DNA from: Clostridia bacterium
GTDB taxonomy: Bacteria > Bacillota > Clostridia > Acetivibrionales > DSM-27016
Assembly: GCA_026414765.1 (NCBI GenBank)
Contig: JAOAIJ010000022.1
Coordinates: forward strand, 1 to 64,000
DNA length: 64,000 nt
Direction: 5' to 3'
The notes under the pieces were generated by a model that was given only the letters and a program-made list of their open reading frames with translations, searched no databases and was not told the DNA's origin. Of this stretch, positions 9,242-18,916 are shown in pieces; the first letter of the stretch is position 1, and each line of letters opens with the position of its first letter. Position numbers and translations under genes: made by a program.

Positions 9242-9462
9242 ATGTATAAGAAACATGAGAAATACTGCGCAACTTTATCATTTCAAATAAATAATATGTT
9301 TATTATTAGGCTTCCTGTCCCTGTCCATTTTAAGTAATCAGATTTTCCCGATCGACTTTTTTTCGGATCAAAGCAGATGCTATAGATTAAACTAAAACTT
9401 AAAATACATTACGTATGGTTCTTTGGCTATGGAAATTTCCAGTCCGTTTTGATACCACCGTT
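9242..9462 (-). promoter_or_regulatory. pan operon leader RNA, candidate pan-motif riboregulator
   Basis: About 220 bases lie between the predicted transcription start and the attenuator, with no open reading frame. A hairpin rich in bulges forms around GGACTGG...CCATAGCC (9422-9442). The described pan RNA motif of Firmicutes lies upstream of panB operons and is a hairpin with bulged A residues, often in tandem; I infer membership from position and general form, not from an alignment. It could also be an independent small RNA ending at the terminator. Confidence 0.45.
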
Positions 9463-9468
9463 TAGATA

Positions 9469-9497
9469 ATATTACCACAATACTTTTTTTTATTCAA
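9469..9497 (-). promoter_or_regulatory. Promoter of the pan operon leader
   Basis: TTGAAT (9492-9497) and TAATAT (9469-9474) with a 17-base spacer on the minus strand, reading towards panB. Confidence 0.6.
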
Positions 9498-9600
9498 GAC
9501 TTTATCCCCATTTAGTATATTACATTAAAATTACAGATTGTATTAATATAAACTTACAAAGTCAGTCTTTCGGGGATAATTACATTAACTGTAGACATAC

Positions 9601-9629
9601 AAAAAGGGCGGATTCTAGTCCGCCCTTTT
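9601..9629 (-). terminator. Terminator of secD-secF
   Basis: Stem AAAGGGCGGA/TCCGCCCTTT with a 6-base loop, 3 bases beyond the secF stop, followed by TTTTTG on the minus strand. Confidence 0.85.
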
Positions 9630-9631
9630 CA

Positions 9632-10579
9632 TTAAGCAGCTTTTCCAGCCGCCCTTTTCTTAACTTTAGCCTCTTGCCACATAGCCCATAAAGGACTTGC
9701 TATAAATATTGTCGAATAAGTACCGCTTAAGAGACCGACAATTAATGGAAAACTGAATTCCTTAACTGACTGGATGTTGTTAATGGATGCAAATATATAC
9801 AGTGTAACAACTGATATCATTACTGTTACTGTAGTATTAATTGATCTTGCCATAGTCTGGGTCACACTGGTATTAACCAACTGTGAATATGGCAATTTTC
9901 TCAGCATCTTTGTGTTCTCTCTTATCCTATCGTATATTACTATAGTGTCATTTATTGAAAATCCTAGTATCGTCAATACCGCAGCGAGGAAAGATTCATT
10001 CAGAGGTAGTTTGAATATCGTATAAACCGCGAACATAACCAATCCGTCATGCAATAAAGCCAGGTTGGCAAACACCGCTGCCGACAATCCTGATATAACA
10101 CTGAATCTCCACCATACATATATTACTATCAGAATTGATGCTATTACTGCAGCTAGTACACCTTTTCTCAGCATTTCCTCTCCAATAAACGGAGCTACGC
10201 TCTGTATCTGCATTTGCGCATCCTGCTTTACCTTATAATCCTTCTTAAGAATATCAACAACCTGGTTCATCTGTTCCCCGGTCAATGTATCCTCTTTTGA
10301 AAGCCTTAATTGTAACATATTTATCTTCTTCTTAGCATCGTCAGGGTTATATGTCTGCATTTTTTGTGCAGTGAATTTTTTACCTATTGCTTTCCCTAAA
10401 GTTGTCTCAATATCTGCAGTTTCATATTTTTCATCGCTCATTTCTATTTGCAATAAGGTTCCGCCCTGGAACTGTATATCAAGCTGTAATCCATTAATCA
10501 GAATACCGGCCAAACCAGAAAGCATCAACAATATTGAAAAGACAAAGAAGTATTTCCTCTTACTGTAAAAATCTATCAT
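9632..10579 (-). CDS. secF: Protein translocase subunit SecF
   Basis: It is a membrane partner of SecD that uses the proton gradient to help release exported proteins from SecYEG. The 315 residues show an N-terminal membrane helix, an external domain with the LQFQGGT motif (LDIQFQGGTLLQIEM), and five further helices with the typical FSINDTIVIYDRIREN segment. The start at 10579 follows AGGAGGTG and overlaps the secD stop codon by four bases (ATGA), so the two are translationally coupled. A longer reading frame upstream lies inside secD and is rejected. Confidence 0.96.
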   Translation of the reverse strand: MIDFYSKRKYFFVFSILLMLSGLAGILINGLQLDIQFQGGTLLQIEMSDEKYETADIETTLGKAIGKKFTAQKMQTYNPDDAKKKINMLQLRLSKEDTLTGEQMNQVVDILKKDYKVKQDAQMQIQSVAPFIGEEMLRKGVLAAVIASILIVIYVWWRFSVISGLSAAVFANLALLHDGLVMFAVYTIFKLPLNESFLAAVLTILGFSINDTIVIYDRIRENTKMLRKLPYSQLVNTSVTQTMARSINTTVTVMISVVTLYIFASINNIQSVKEFSFPLIVGLLSGTYSTIFIASPLWAMWQEAKVKKRAAGKAA

Positions 10580-11877
10580 TTCTGCACCTCCTTCACACCA
10601 TATAGCCAACGGTGCTTAGTAATATCGAAGTTAGCTGCTGTCTTCAGCATGATTCTTGAAGCAGTTATGGCTGTCACGAAGCTTAATAAAACTCCGAGGA
10701 ACAGAGTTACAGCAAAACCTTTTATCGGTCCGGTGCCAAGCCAGTATAAAACTGCTGCTGAAATCATAGTTGTTACATTTGAATCAAGAATAGCAGAAAA
10801 AGCTCTTTTGAATCCCACATCTATGGATGCTCTTAATGTTTTACCGTTCCTTAACTCTTCTCTTATTCTTTCAAAGATAATAACATTTGCATCTACGCCC
10901 ATACCTATCGAGAGTATGATACCAGCGATACCGGGCAGTGTTATAGAATAATCCAGTAGGGAGAGAACCAGAAGCTGGAATATCACAAGACCAAAAAGTG
11001 CAATATTTGCAAATAATCCAGGTAATCTGTAATATATCAACATAAAGAATGCAATCAATATAAATGCAAAAATACCAGCTGTCACAGTTACCTTAAGAGC
11101 ACCTTCTCCAAGCGTAGGTGTTATTGAGTTCAAATCTTTGGCTATCAACCTGAACGGAAGTGAACCTGCTCTTATTGTTGCGGCTAACTCCCCTGCTTCC
11201 TTAGCATCGCGCTGCCCGTTGATTATCGCTTTACCATCGGTAATATGAGCACTGACCTGCGGAGCAACTATAAGCGTATCATCCATGAATATACCTATAC
11301 GTTGATTTAAGAGTCTGCCCGTAGCTTCTGCAAATCTAGTCCTGCCTTCACCGTTCAAATCAAGTGTTACTACTACCTGTCCTGTCTGAGGGTCTGTACC
11401 GACACCGGCATCATTTACATGCTTACCTTCAATAACAATCTTTTTTGTCGGTTTATAGTTTCCCTTTTCATCTACTAAACTTTCGTCAACCTCTTGAAAA
11501 GTCAACAGAGCAGTTTTTCCTATCTGATCCACAGCTTTTTGTGGATTAAAATCCTTTTCTCCTGGTTTATATGGAATTTCAACTATTATTCTTCCATTTT
11601 CATTTTCTGTTGTTATGTTTCTATCATAAATACCTTGTGCATCAAGTCTTTTTTCAATAACTGTCCTTGCTGACGCAAGTTCCTTTTCAGTAGGTTTCAC
11701 ACCTTCCTTAAGATCAGGATATAATGTAGTGGAGATACCACCTCTTATATCGGTACCAAACCTTAAGTTATTTACATCTTCAATTCCTAAAGCAGGCACA
11801 CCAAAGCCTACTGCATAGGTTAAGAGTCCGATTATTAGAATAACCAGAAAGAATTTAACCCCGTTGCTGCCTCTCAT
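10576..11877 (-). CDS. secD: Protein translocase subunit SecD
   Basis: It works with SecF and YajC at the Sec translocon. The 433 residues show an N-terminal helix, the FGTDIRGGI signature (about 38-46), a P1 external domain with the repeated ferredoxin-like pattern, and six membrane helices including GMGVDANVIIFERIREE. The start at 11877 follows AGGGGG; an in-frame extension of 23 codons lacks a site. SecD is shorter than in proteobacteria, as usual in Firmicutes. It lies 96 bases after an HD-domain gene on the same strand. Confidence 0.96.
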   Translation of the reverse strand: MRGSNGVKFFLVILIIGLLTYAVGFGVPALGIEDVNNLRFGTDIRGGISTTLYPDLKEGVKPTEKELASARTVIEKRLDAQGIYDRNITTENENGRIIVEIPYKPGEKDFNPQKAVDQIGKTALLTFQEVDESLVDEKGNYKPTKKIVIEGKHVNDAGVGTDPQTGQVVVTLDLNGEGRTRFAEATGRLLNQRIGIFMDDTLIVAPQVSAHITDGKAIINGQRDAKEAGELAATIRAGSLPFRLIAKDLNSITPTLGEGALKVTVTAGIFAFILIAFFMLIYYRLPGLFANIALFGLVIFQLLVLSLLDYSITLPGIAGIILSIGMGVDANVIIFERIREELRNGKTLRASIDVGFKRAFSAILDSNVTTMISAAVLYWLGTGPIKGFAVTLFLGVLLSFVTAITASRIMLKTAANFDITKHRWLYGVKEVQK

Positions 11878-11973
11878 TTGTAAAATTCCCCCTTTTTTTT
11901 CTTGTCCGCATGACGATATTATATAACTATAGATAGGACGAGTCAATACTAATCAGATGTTATATTAAGCCTT

Positions 11974-12654
11974 TTATAGCAAACGGTTGCCATTAATGAC
12001 TAATTGAAAATTCAGATTTAAAAATGCTGCCGCTCTTCTACTCATTGTCATTCTTGTAAGAAATATTTCAAAATAGTCCATTACAGGACAAATCTTCGTA
12101 TCAATCTCCAACTCCAGAATGGCCGTATCGTTAGCCTTATCGACATATATACGCGAGCTCTCAACAGCATAGTTGACTCTGTCATGTATATCGAAAGTCG
12201 AAATATCATTGTTTCTGACCCTGCTTCTGTGTACATCAGACTTGTCTGCAAGCACCAGTGCAGCTGAAATATTGCTTACAGCCATTCCGGTATTTTCATC
12301 ATGGTTTCCTATTGCAAGCATGATTTCTGCTGCTTCCTTGTACTCCATACCCATTTTGATCAGGATGTTATAAGCCATTATAGCACCTGAATGAGCATGG
12401 TCAGTCCTGTTGATAGCATTGCCTATGTCATGCAGATATCCTGCTATTCTGGCAAGTTCTGTTTCTCTTTCATCGAATCCCAGATCTCTCATTATATTTC
12501 CTGCATTCTTTGATACAAGACCTACATGGCGGAAGGAGTGCTCTGTATATCCCTTAATTTCAAGCTGTTTTTCAGCTATTTCCATAAATGCTTTGACTTC
12601 ATCGTTTTCACTTACTTCTTTTAAACTAATCAAATCTGCAATTCTTCCTCTCAA
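11974..12654 (-). CDS. HD-domain phosphohydrolase of unknown substrate
   Basis: About 226 residues with an HD metal-hydrolase core: H in TEHSFRHVG (about 37-44), the YLHDIGNAINR motif (HD near 76-77), GNHDE (near 119), and D in LVLADKSDVHRSR. These residues match the HD superfamily and suggest a metal-dependent phosphatase or phosphodiesterase. The C-terminal 60 residues look like a separate small domain. The first in-frame start is TTG at 12654 without a clear site; a TTG at 12633 follows AGAGGAAG and may be the real start. A gene of this type often precedes secDF in clostridia, which may mean a link to export, but no function is shown. Confidence 0.8.
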   Translation of the reverse strand: MRGRIADLISLKEVSENDEVKAFMEIAEKQLEIKGYTEHSFRHVGLVSKNAGNIMRDLGFDERETELARIAGYLHDIGNAINRTDHAHSGAIMAYNILIKMGMEYKEAAEIMLAIGNHDENTGMAVSNISAALVLADKSDVHRSRVRNNDISTFDIHDRVNYAVESSRIYVDKANDTAILELEIDTKICPVMDYFEIFLTRMTMSRRAAAFLNLNFQLVINGNRLL

Positions 12655-12712
12655 ATTCTTTTTTTGCTTATTACAATATTGTTAGCAGTAAAAAGATTTT
12701 TATAGAAAAATA

Positions 12713-13219
12713 TTACGGGTTCTTATACTCATCAGCCAGTCTTACATATTCCTCCGAACTGTTTTTTATTTTTTTGATCTCTTCCTCTGTGAGCGTGCGT
12801 TTCACTCTTGCCGGGCTTCCCATAACCAAAGAGCAGTCAGGAATTTCCATCCTGGGTGTGACAACAGCACCTGCACTTATCAGGCAATTATTTCCCACCC
12901 TTGCTTTGTCCAATATAATTGCTCCTATACCTATCAAGCTTTCATTGCCGATAACGCAACTATGGAGAACAGAGCCATGGCCTATCGTAACATTATCCCC
13001 GATTTTTATACAGGTATTCTTTATGCAGTGAAGAGTACTATTATCCTGGATATTTGTATTCTCACCAATACTGATGGCTGCGGTATCTCCCCTTATAACC
13101 GTGTTATACCATACACTTGAGTATTTCCCTATAACTACTTGTCCGATAACAAAGCTGCCAGGTGCTATAAAACATGTATCATGAATCTTTGGGGAATGTT
13201 CTTTATAATTATATATCAT
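12713..13219 (-). CDS. Gamma-carbonic-anhydrase-like hexapeptide-repeat protein (YrdA type)
   Basis: The 168 residues form a left-handed beta-helix of hexapeptide repeats (FVIGQVVIGKYSSVWYNTVIRGDTAAISIG and following). The three zinc histidines of the family are visible as the His in STLHCI and the two in TIGHGSVLHSC, and R-GD in TVIRGD is also conserved. Homologues range from active carbonic anhydrases to uncharacterised metal proteins. A C-terminal helix (EEEIKKIKNSSEEYV) is typical. The start follows AGGAG. It lies just downstream of the SCIFF maturase on the same strand. Confidence 0.88.
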   Translation of the reverse strand: MIYNYKEHSPKIHDTCFIAPGSFVIGQVVIGKYSSVWYNTVIRGDTAAISIGENTNIQDNSTLHCIKNTCIKIGDNVTIGHGSVLHSCVIGNESLIGIGAIILDKARVGNNCLISAGAVVTPRMEIPDCSLVMGSPARVKRTLTEEEIKKIKNSSEEYVRLADEYKNP

Positions 13220-13261
13220 AACTACTCCTTGCTCACTAATAAATAAGCACAGAAATTTCTG

Positions 13262-14608
13262 CTATAGCTCCTGTGCTTTAATCCACAGGGCGCATTCCAC
13301 CCTTTTTTTCTCAAGCTCGCAGCCTACCTTATAGGGTATATCGATATCGTTATTGAACTGGTATGCATTGGCCGCACATCCTCCGCTGCAGTAAAATTTC
13401 GCCCAGCATTCTTTGCATTCTTCCTTTGTATAAATGTTTGATTTTTTGAATCTATCCTGGATTTTGATATCAATAATTCCCTCATTGACATTACCCATTT
13501 TAAAATCATCCATCCCTACAAACTGATGACATGGATATACATCACCTTCAGGAGTGATGGCTATATATTCATGACCCGATCCACAGCCACTAAGTCTTTT
13601 TGTAACACATGGTCCCTGGCTTAAGTCGATCATAAAATGAAAAAAGTTAAAGCCTTTGCCCTGCTTTTCCCTATCTACATATTCCTTAGCCAGTTTTTCA
13701 TATTCGTTGAATAGTAAAGGCAAATCCTCTTCCCTAAGGTCAAATCCCGAATCCTTTGCTGCAACCACCGGCTCAACCGACACTTGTTTAAAGCCTTCAT
13801 CTGCAAGGTGAAGAACATCGCTGGAAAAATCAAGGTTTTCCCTCGTAAATGTTCCTCTCACGTAGTAATTATCCTGGTTTCTTGACTCGGCCATATCCTT
13901 TATCTTTGGTAAAATAGTACTGTACGAACCTGAGCCGTCTACTCTGTATCGCATATTATCATTGGTTTTTTCCCGTCCATCAAGGCTCAAGACAACATTT
14001 CCCATGTTTTCATTTATATACTTCTTATTTTCTTCATTTAATAACAGTGCATTAGTTGTTATTGTAAATCTGAAATTTTTGCTATATTCCTGCTCTTTAC
14101 TTCTTGCATATGTAACTATTTCTTTTACGGTTTCAAAGTTCATTAATGGCTCTCCGCCAAAAAAATCTATCTCCAGATTTCTTCTGTTGCCTGATTTTCT
14201 GATAAGCAAATCAATTGCTTTTTTACCTGTTTCAGGGCTCATAACCGTTCTCTGACCCCCAAAATCTCCTGTGGATGCAAAACAGTATTTGCATCTGAGG
14301 TTACAGTCATGTGATACATGCAAACACAAAGCTTTTACTACTGCTTTTTTGTTTACCAAAGGCAGTATGTCCTTGTACTCATCTGATGAATATAGCTGTC
14401 CTTCTTTTACCAGCTCATTTATTTCAGACAATGCTTCTTTTATCTGAAGACTGTTATACTTTTCAGAAAGTATGTCAACAATTTCTTCGAAGTTATATTG
14501 CTTGTAATAATCAAGAACATCATAAGAAATGTCGTCAAATATATGTACAGCTCCGCTATTTACATCAGCAACAATGTTTGTTCCATACATTTTGAATTTA
14601 TGTATCAT
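13262..14608 (-). CDS. scfB: SCIFF peptide maturase, radical SAM/SPASM thioether-forming enzyme
   Basis: It installs thioether cross-links in the SCIFF peptide using S-adenosylmethionine and iron-sulphur clusters. The 448 residues show an N-terminal precursor-recognition (RRE-like) region (about 1-90), the radical SAM motif CNLRCKYC (about 101-108), and a C-terminal SPASM domain with cysteines at CGSGHEY, VYPCHQF, CKECWAKFYCSGGC and CELEKKRVEC that hold auxiliary clusters. The architecture and length match the characterised clostridial enzyme CteB. It lies downstream of the precursor gene with a terminator between them. The start follows GGGGG. Confidence 0.96.
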   Translation of the reverse strand: MIHKFKMYGTNIVADVNSGAVHIFDDISYDVLDYYKQYNFEEIVDILSEKYNSLQIKEALSEINELVKEGQLYSSDEYKDILPLVNKKAVVKALCLHVSHDCNLRCKYCFASTGDFGGQRTVMSPETGKKAIDLLIRKSGNRRNLEIDFFGGEPLMNFETVKEIVTYARSKEQEYSKNFRFTITTNALLLNEENKKYINENMGNVVLSLDGREKTNDNMRYRVDGSGSYSTILPKIKDMAESRNQDNYYVRGTFTRENLDFSSDVLHLADEGFKQVSVEPVVAAKDSGFDLREEDLPLLFNEYEKLAKEYVDREKQGKGFNFFHFMIDLSQGPCVTKRLSGCGSGHEYIAITPEGDVYPCHQFVGMDDFKMGNVNEGIIDIKIQDRFKKSNIYTKEECKECWAKFYCSGGCAANAYQFNNDIDIPYKVGCELEKKRVECALWIKAQEL

Positions 14609-14660
14609 TCTAATCCCCCAACACTATATTATTAATGAAGTGTTTCAGATCTTCATCGCT

Positions 14661-14703
14661 AAAAAAGTGGAAAGTGAGTAATAATTACATTCACTTTCCA
14701 CTT
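14661..14703 (-). terminator. Terminator/attenuator between SCIFF precursor and maturase genes
   Basis: A perfect 13-bp stem, AAGTGGAAAGTGA (14665-14677) with TCACTTTCCACTT (14691-14703), followed on the minus strand by six T residues. It would let the peptide gene be transcribed in excess over the maturase through partial read-through. Confidence 0.82.
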
Positions 14704-14740
14704 TAATTATGTACATTTGTAATATTTATAGCTTAAATCA

Positions 14741-14881
14741 TTATTTCTTTTCACAGCTCTGATTTGCTACAGTACATGATGTTTTGCATGCAGACTGGCA
14801 TGAAGTTTGACATTCTCCGCATCCGCTGTTGTGCATACTGTCTTTTAATGTTGTTCCATTTATTGTCTTAATATGTTTCAT
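14741..14881 (-). CDS. scfA: SCIFF ribosomal peptide precursor (six cysteines in about 45 residues)
   Basis: A 46-residue precursor with six cysteines at positions 21, 24, 28, 32, 36 and 43 (SGCGECQTSCQSACKTSC then QSC) and the conserved leader MKHIKTINGTTLKDS. This is the hallmark of SCIFF peptides, nearly universal in Clostridia, which are cross-linked by the neighbouring radical SAM enzyme; the biological role is unknown. The start at 14881 follows GGGAGG; upstream in-frame ATGs lack a site. A -10 box TATAAT lies at 14939-14944 on the minus strand, with only a weak -35 box. Confidence 0.96.
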   Translation of the reverse strand: MKHIKTINGTTLKDSMHNSGCGECQTSCQSACKTSCTVANQSCEKK

Positions 14882-15002
14882 TGTTCTTCCTCCCATACAT
14901 TTTTGCAGAATATGAATTATAGTTTTATAGCATAACAAATTATAGCATATAGCAACTTAATTGAAAAGAATTTTTGTCAAATTTATTATAATTTACACCG
15001 CT

Positions 15003-15446
15003 TCAACGTCTTCCACCCCTACTTCTGACACGTGAATTTGCTTTTATATTTATCCCGACTATGCCGCCTATAGACCCGGCCAGAATTCCGATAGCAGTCA
15101 TTGATATCACACTCCTGTTAATGCTTATATCTCTTAAGATAATACTGCTCAGAAAGTATAATACTAATACATATATAAAGCCGACAATTGCACCATTCAA
15201 CCAGCCTTTGCTTCCCACATTCCTGCTGGAAACCATACCGGCTATCAGTATACTCATTACTGTAATTATGATTACTACGGTTGTAATATACTTATCCGGG
15301 AAATCGGTATAAGACAATATCAAAGAAAACAAGAAAAAAGTAGGCAAAGTAAAAGCATAGGCAATAACTAAACCCTTAATTATTGACATCATATCCATTC
15401 TGTTTTTTATAGAATTAGTCAGTCCCTGATTTGCCTGCTTATCCAT
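15003..15446 (-). CDS. TIGR04086-type four-helix membrane protein
   Basis: A 147-residue integral membrane protein with four predicted helices (about 25-45, 55-75, 84-104, 115-137), a glycine-rich last helix (GILAGSIGGIVGI) and a basic C-terminal tail (SRVRSRGGRR). The family (TIGR04086) is restricted to Firmicutes and has no known function; its genes are often found with yajC and the SCIFF genes, as here. The start at 15446 follows GGGGGTG; the ATG five codons upstream overlaps that site. Confidence 0.85.
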   Translation of the reverse strand: MDKQANQGLTNSIKNRMDMMSIIKGLVIAYAFTLPTFFLFSLILSYTDFPDKYITTVVIIITVMSILIAGMVSSRNVGSKGWLNGAIVGFIYVLVLYFLSSIILRDISINRSVISMTAIGILAGSIGGIVGINIKANSRVRSRGGRR

Positions 15447-15645
15447 AAACAACACCCCCATGTTAACTACAATTTATACACGATATAGATTTCCTGACTC
15501 CATAGTGTTGAATGAAGTATGATTTTATCGGTATTTGAAATCTTATCGCTTCATGCTATAGTATAAGTCTATTTGGAGTGTAATTAAGTTAGAACTAAAT
15601 GATTCAAGGCTTCACATGATTTTTACCGCATTCATATACAAGGCC

Positions 15646-15686
15646 TATAAAAATAAAAGCTCTGTAAGTATTTATTCTTACAAAGC
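15646..15686 (-). terminator. Terminator of yajC
   Basis: In minus-strand RNA GCUUUGUAAG pairs fully with CUUACAGAGC (one wobble), then UUUUAUUUUUAU. It lies 15 bases after the yajC stop. Confidence 0.82.
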
Positions 15687-15700
15687 ACTTTATCCTTTTA

Positions 15701-15973
15701 TTAAGCTTCAACCAATTTTTCTACTTCCTTGATTGCCCATCTTTTTACTTTTATCTTAGTTTTTTCAATACCTGACTCGATTGTTATCTCATCATCTTTA
15801 ATGTTTATTACCTTTCCCATGATACCTCCTATAGTAGTGATGTTTTCCCCTACCTTAAGGGCATCAAGCATTTCCCTGGTTTTCTTTTCTCTTCTTCTCT
15901 GTGGAAGAATAAGAATCACATACATTATACCAAACATCAGTACAAGTGGCAGAAAAGTAATTAGTTGTTCCAT
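15701..15973 (-). CDS. yajC: Preprotein translocase accessory subunit YajC
   Basis: A 90-residue single-span membrane protein that associates with SecDF. It has an N-terminal helix (FLPLVLMFGIMYVILI, about 6-22) followed by the family signature PQRRREKKTREMLDALKVGENITTIGGIMG-type segment and a small cytoplasmic beta domain. It lies downstream of tgt, the standard tgt-yajC order, with secD and secF further along the same strand. The start follows GGAGG. Confidence 0.96.
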   Translation of the reverse strand: MEQLITFLPLVLMFGIMYVILILPQRRREKKTREMLDALKVGENITTIGGIMGKVINIKDDEITIESGIEKTKIKVKRWAIKEVEKLVEA

Positions 15974-16097
15974 AAAAAACCTCCTTCATATATTTTCTTA
16001 TTCCTATATTAAATTAACTCGTTGCGATAATACTAAAATTTTATGTATGGAACATATGCAAAGAGGTTATAAAGACTATATATCCAAGCTAGGATAC

Positions 16098-16135
16098 GGC
16101 AAATCAATGTCTGAACGGAGTGAGTCTGATTTGCC
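16098..16135. repeat. Inverted repeat between tgt and yajC
   Basis: GGCAAATCA (16098-16106) is repeated inverted as TGATTTGCC (16127-16135) around a GC-richer 20-base centre. No T-run follows on either strand, so it is not a plain terminator. The surrounding 280-base gap holds no other recognisable element. Confidence 0.5.
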
Positions 16136-16253
16136 CCGAGCTGAATTTAGCAGTGTCTTATACTCACAGCACCAGTTCAAGGAATAAAATTTATCTTTCG
16201 CAACACGTTAAGTTAACTCATATCAACAAGTTAATTTAGACACTATATTACCA

Positions 16254-17399
<1,146 letters not shown>

Positions 17400-17414
17400 T
17401 TAATATCCTTCTAT

Positions 17415-18440
17415 TTATCTTATCAGCATTGCATCTCCGAAACTAAAAAACCTGTACTTCTCTTTTATTGCCAAGTTATAGGCATTTAATACATTTTCTT
17501 TTCCTGCAAATGCACTTACAAGCATTATCAGAGTTGATTCCGGCAGATGAAAATTGGTTATCATGCCGTCAATTATCTTGAATTTATAGCCGGGGTAAAT
17601 AAAAATATCTGTCCATCCGCTTTTAGGATACAGATTTCCTTCTTCCGTACCTGCCGTTTCAAGGACACGGCAGCTTGTCGTCCCTACAGCTATTACCCTT
17701 TTCCCATTTTCTTTTGCCTTATTTATTTTCATGCATGCTTCTTCGTTTATATTAAAAAATTCGGAATGCATTTTATGCTCCAAAACATTTTCAACCTTTA
17801 CAGGCCTGAAAGTACCTAAACCCACATGAAGAGTTACATATGCAATACTTATTCCCCTGTTCTCAAGATCTTCGAGAAGTTCCGTGGTAAAATGCAGACC
17901 TGCAGTAGGTGCTGCTGCAGAACCCTTGTATTTGGAGTACACGGTCTGATAACGTTCTGTATCCTCAAGTCGCTTTGTTATATATGGAGGTAATGGCATT
18001 ATGCCAACCATGTCCAAGATCTGTTCAAAAACACCGTCATATTCGAATCTCGCCAATCTATTTCCTTCATCAACAATGTCAATTATTTCAGCTTTAAGAA
18101 GTCCGTTTCCGAATACAAACCTACTGCCGGGTTTTGCTCTCCTCCCAGGCTTAAGGATTACTTCCCAAATATCTCCGTTTACTTTTTTTAAAAGGACAAA
18201 CTCAATTTTCCCTCCCGAGCCTTCCTTTTCACCAAGAAGTCTTGCAGGAATTACCCTGGTATCATTTAATACAAGGCAATCCCCTTTTTTCATATACCCG
18301 GTTATGTCTTTAAAAAATCTGTGTTCTATCTGTCCCGAATATCTATCCATGACCATTAGCCTTGACATTTTTCTGTCTTTGATAGGCTCCTGAGCTATCA
18401 ATTCTTCCGGTAAATCATAATTAAACTCATTTACATTCAT
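17415..18440 (-). CDS. queA: S-adenosylmethionine:tRNA ribosyltransferase-isomerase QueA
   Basis: It builds epoxyqueuosine on tRNA from the preQ1 base, using the ribosyl part of S-adenosylmethionine. The 341 residues show the family start [14 protein letters not shown], the [19 protein letters not shown] segment, [15 protein letters not shown] and the C-terminal [20 protein letters not shown] motif. Length is typical. The start follows AAAGGTG. It lies upstream of tgt. Confidence 0.97.
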   Translation of the reverse strand: MNVNEFNYDLPEELIAQEPIKDRKMSRLMVMDRYSGQIEHRFFKDITGYMKKGDCLVLNDTRVIPARLLGEKEGSGGKIEFVLLKKVNGDIWEVILKPGRRAKPGSRFVFGNGLLKAEIIDIVDEGNRLARFEYDGVFEQILDMVGIMPLPPYITKRLEDTERYQTVYSKYKGSAAAPTAGLHFTTELLEDLENRGISIAYVTLHVGLGTFRPVKVENVLEHKMHSEFFNINEEACMKINKAKENGKRVIAVGTTSCRVLETAGTEEGNLYPKSGWTDIFIYPGYKFKIIDGMITNFHLPESTLIMLVSAFAGKENVLNAYNLAIKEKYRFFSFGDAMLIR

Positions 18441-18545
18441 AATTTATACACCTTTAGAGCTTCAATACCTTTATATTCGTTTAAATAATACATTAAATAT
18501 CATTTTTTTACAAGGCATCAGCAATGTAAATTTCAATTTATTTCA

Positions 18546-18858
18546 GGAAACTATGAACTAAACAACATTTCAAATTACAATGAGGCTATCGAAGCATTCG
18601 ATAAGGCAATTGAGCTTGACTCTGCAAACACCAGCGCACTTGAGGGAAAAGCATATTCTCTGAGAAGTAATTGCTCATATAAAGAGGCTTAAGAACTTTA
18701 TATCAAACTCCTGGAAAAAGATCTAAAAGACTATTATTTATACATTAAGCTTGAAGAAAGCAGTAGAACTGGATAAAAGCTTCGCAGCAAAAGCTAAAAA
18801 GGAAGATGCCTTCTCCAGTATCCGTAAAACAAAAGCATTTACTACTATAATAAAATAA
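18546..18858 (+). pseudogene. Decayed tetratricopeptide-repeat gene
   Basis: The plus strand encodes a good TPR unit (GNYELNN..YNEAIEAFDKAIELD) followed by SLRSNCSYKEA, then an in-frame TAA at 18690-18692, then a second unit (ELYIKLLEKDLKDYYLY), and in another frame the end of a third unit (KKAVELDKSFAAKAKK) running to a stop at 18856. There is no start codon with a ribosome site. It is therefore a remnant of a TPR protein with a stop and a frameshift, lying in the 476-base gap between queA and the SpoIID-like gene. Confidence 0.75.
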
Positions 18859-18866
18859 TTCAGTAT

Positions 18867-18905
18867 AAAAAATCAGCTATCTCATATGAGATAGCTGATT
18901 TTTTT
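18867..18905. terminator. Bidirectional terminator after the SpoIID-like gene
   Basis: A perfect palindromic stem centred on CTCATATGAG, flanked by AAAAATCAG and CTGATTTTT, with A/T runs on both sides. It ends the minus-strand SpoIID-like gene and also stops any plus-strand transcript through the TPR remnant. Confidence 0.88.
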
Positions 18906-18916
18906 ATAAGCAACTT

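Noticed and set aside
9421-9462. A T-box-like GGTGGTATC in the pan leader
   Set aside because: The full T-box core (GGGTGGNACCGCG) and a specifier hairpin are missing, and the operon is not an aminoacylation or amino-acid gene set.
10580-10609. A longer N-terminus for SecF
   Set aside because: It lies inside secD, and AGGAGGTG directly precedes the start that overlaps the secD stop.
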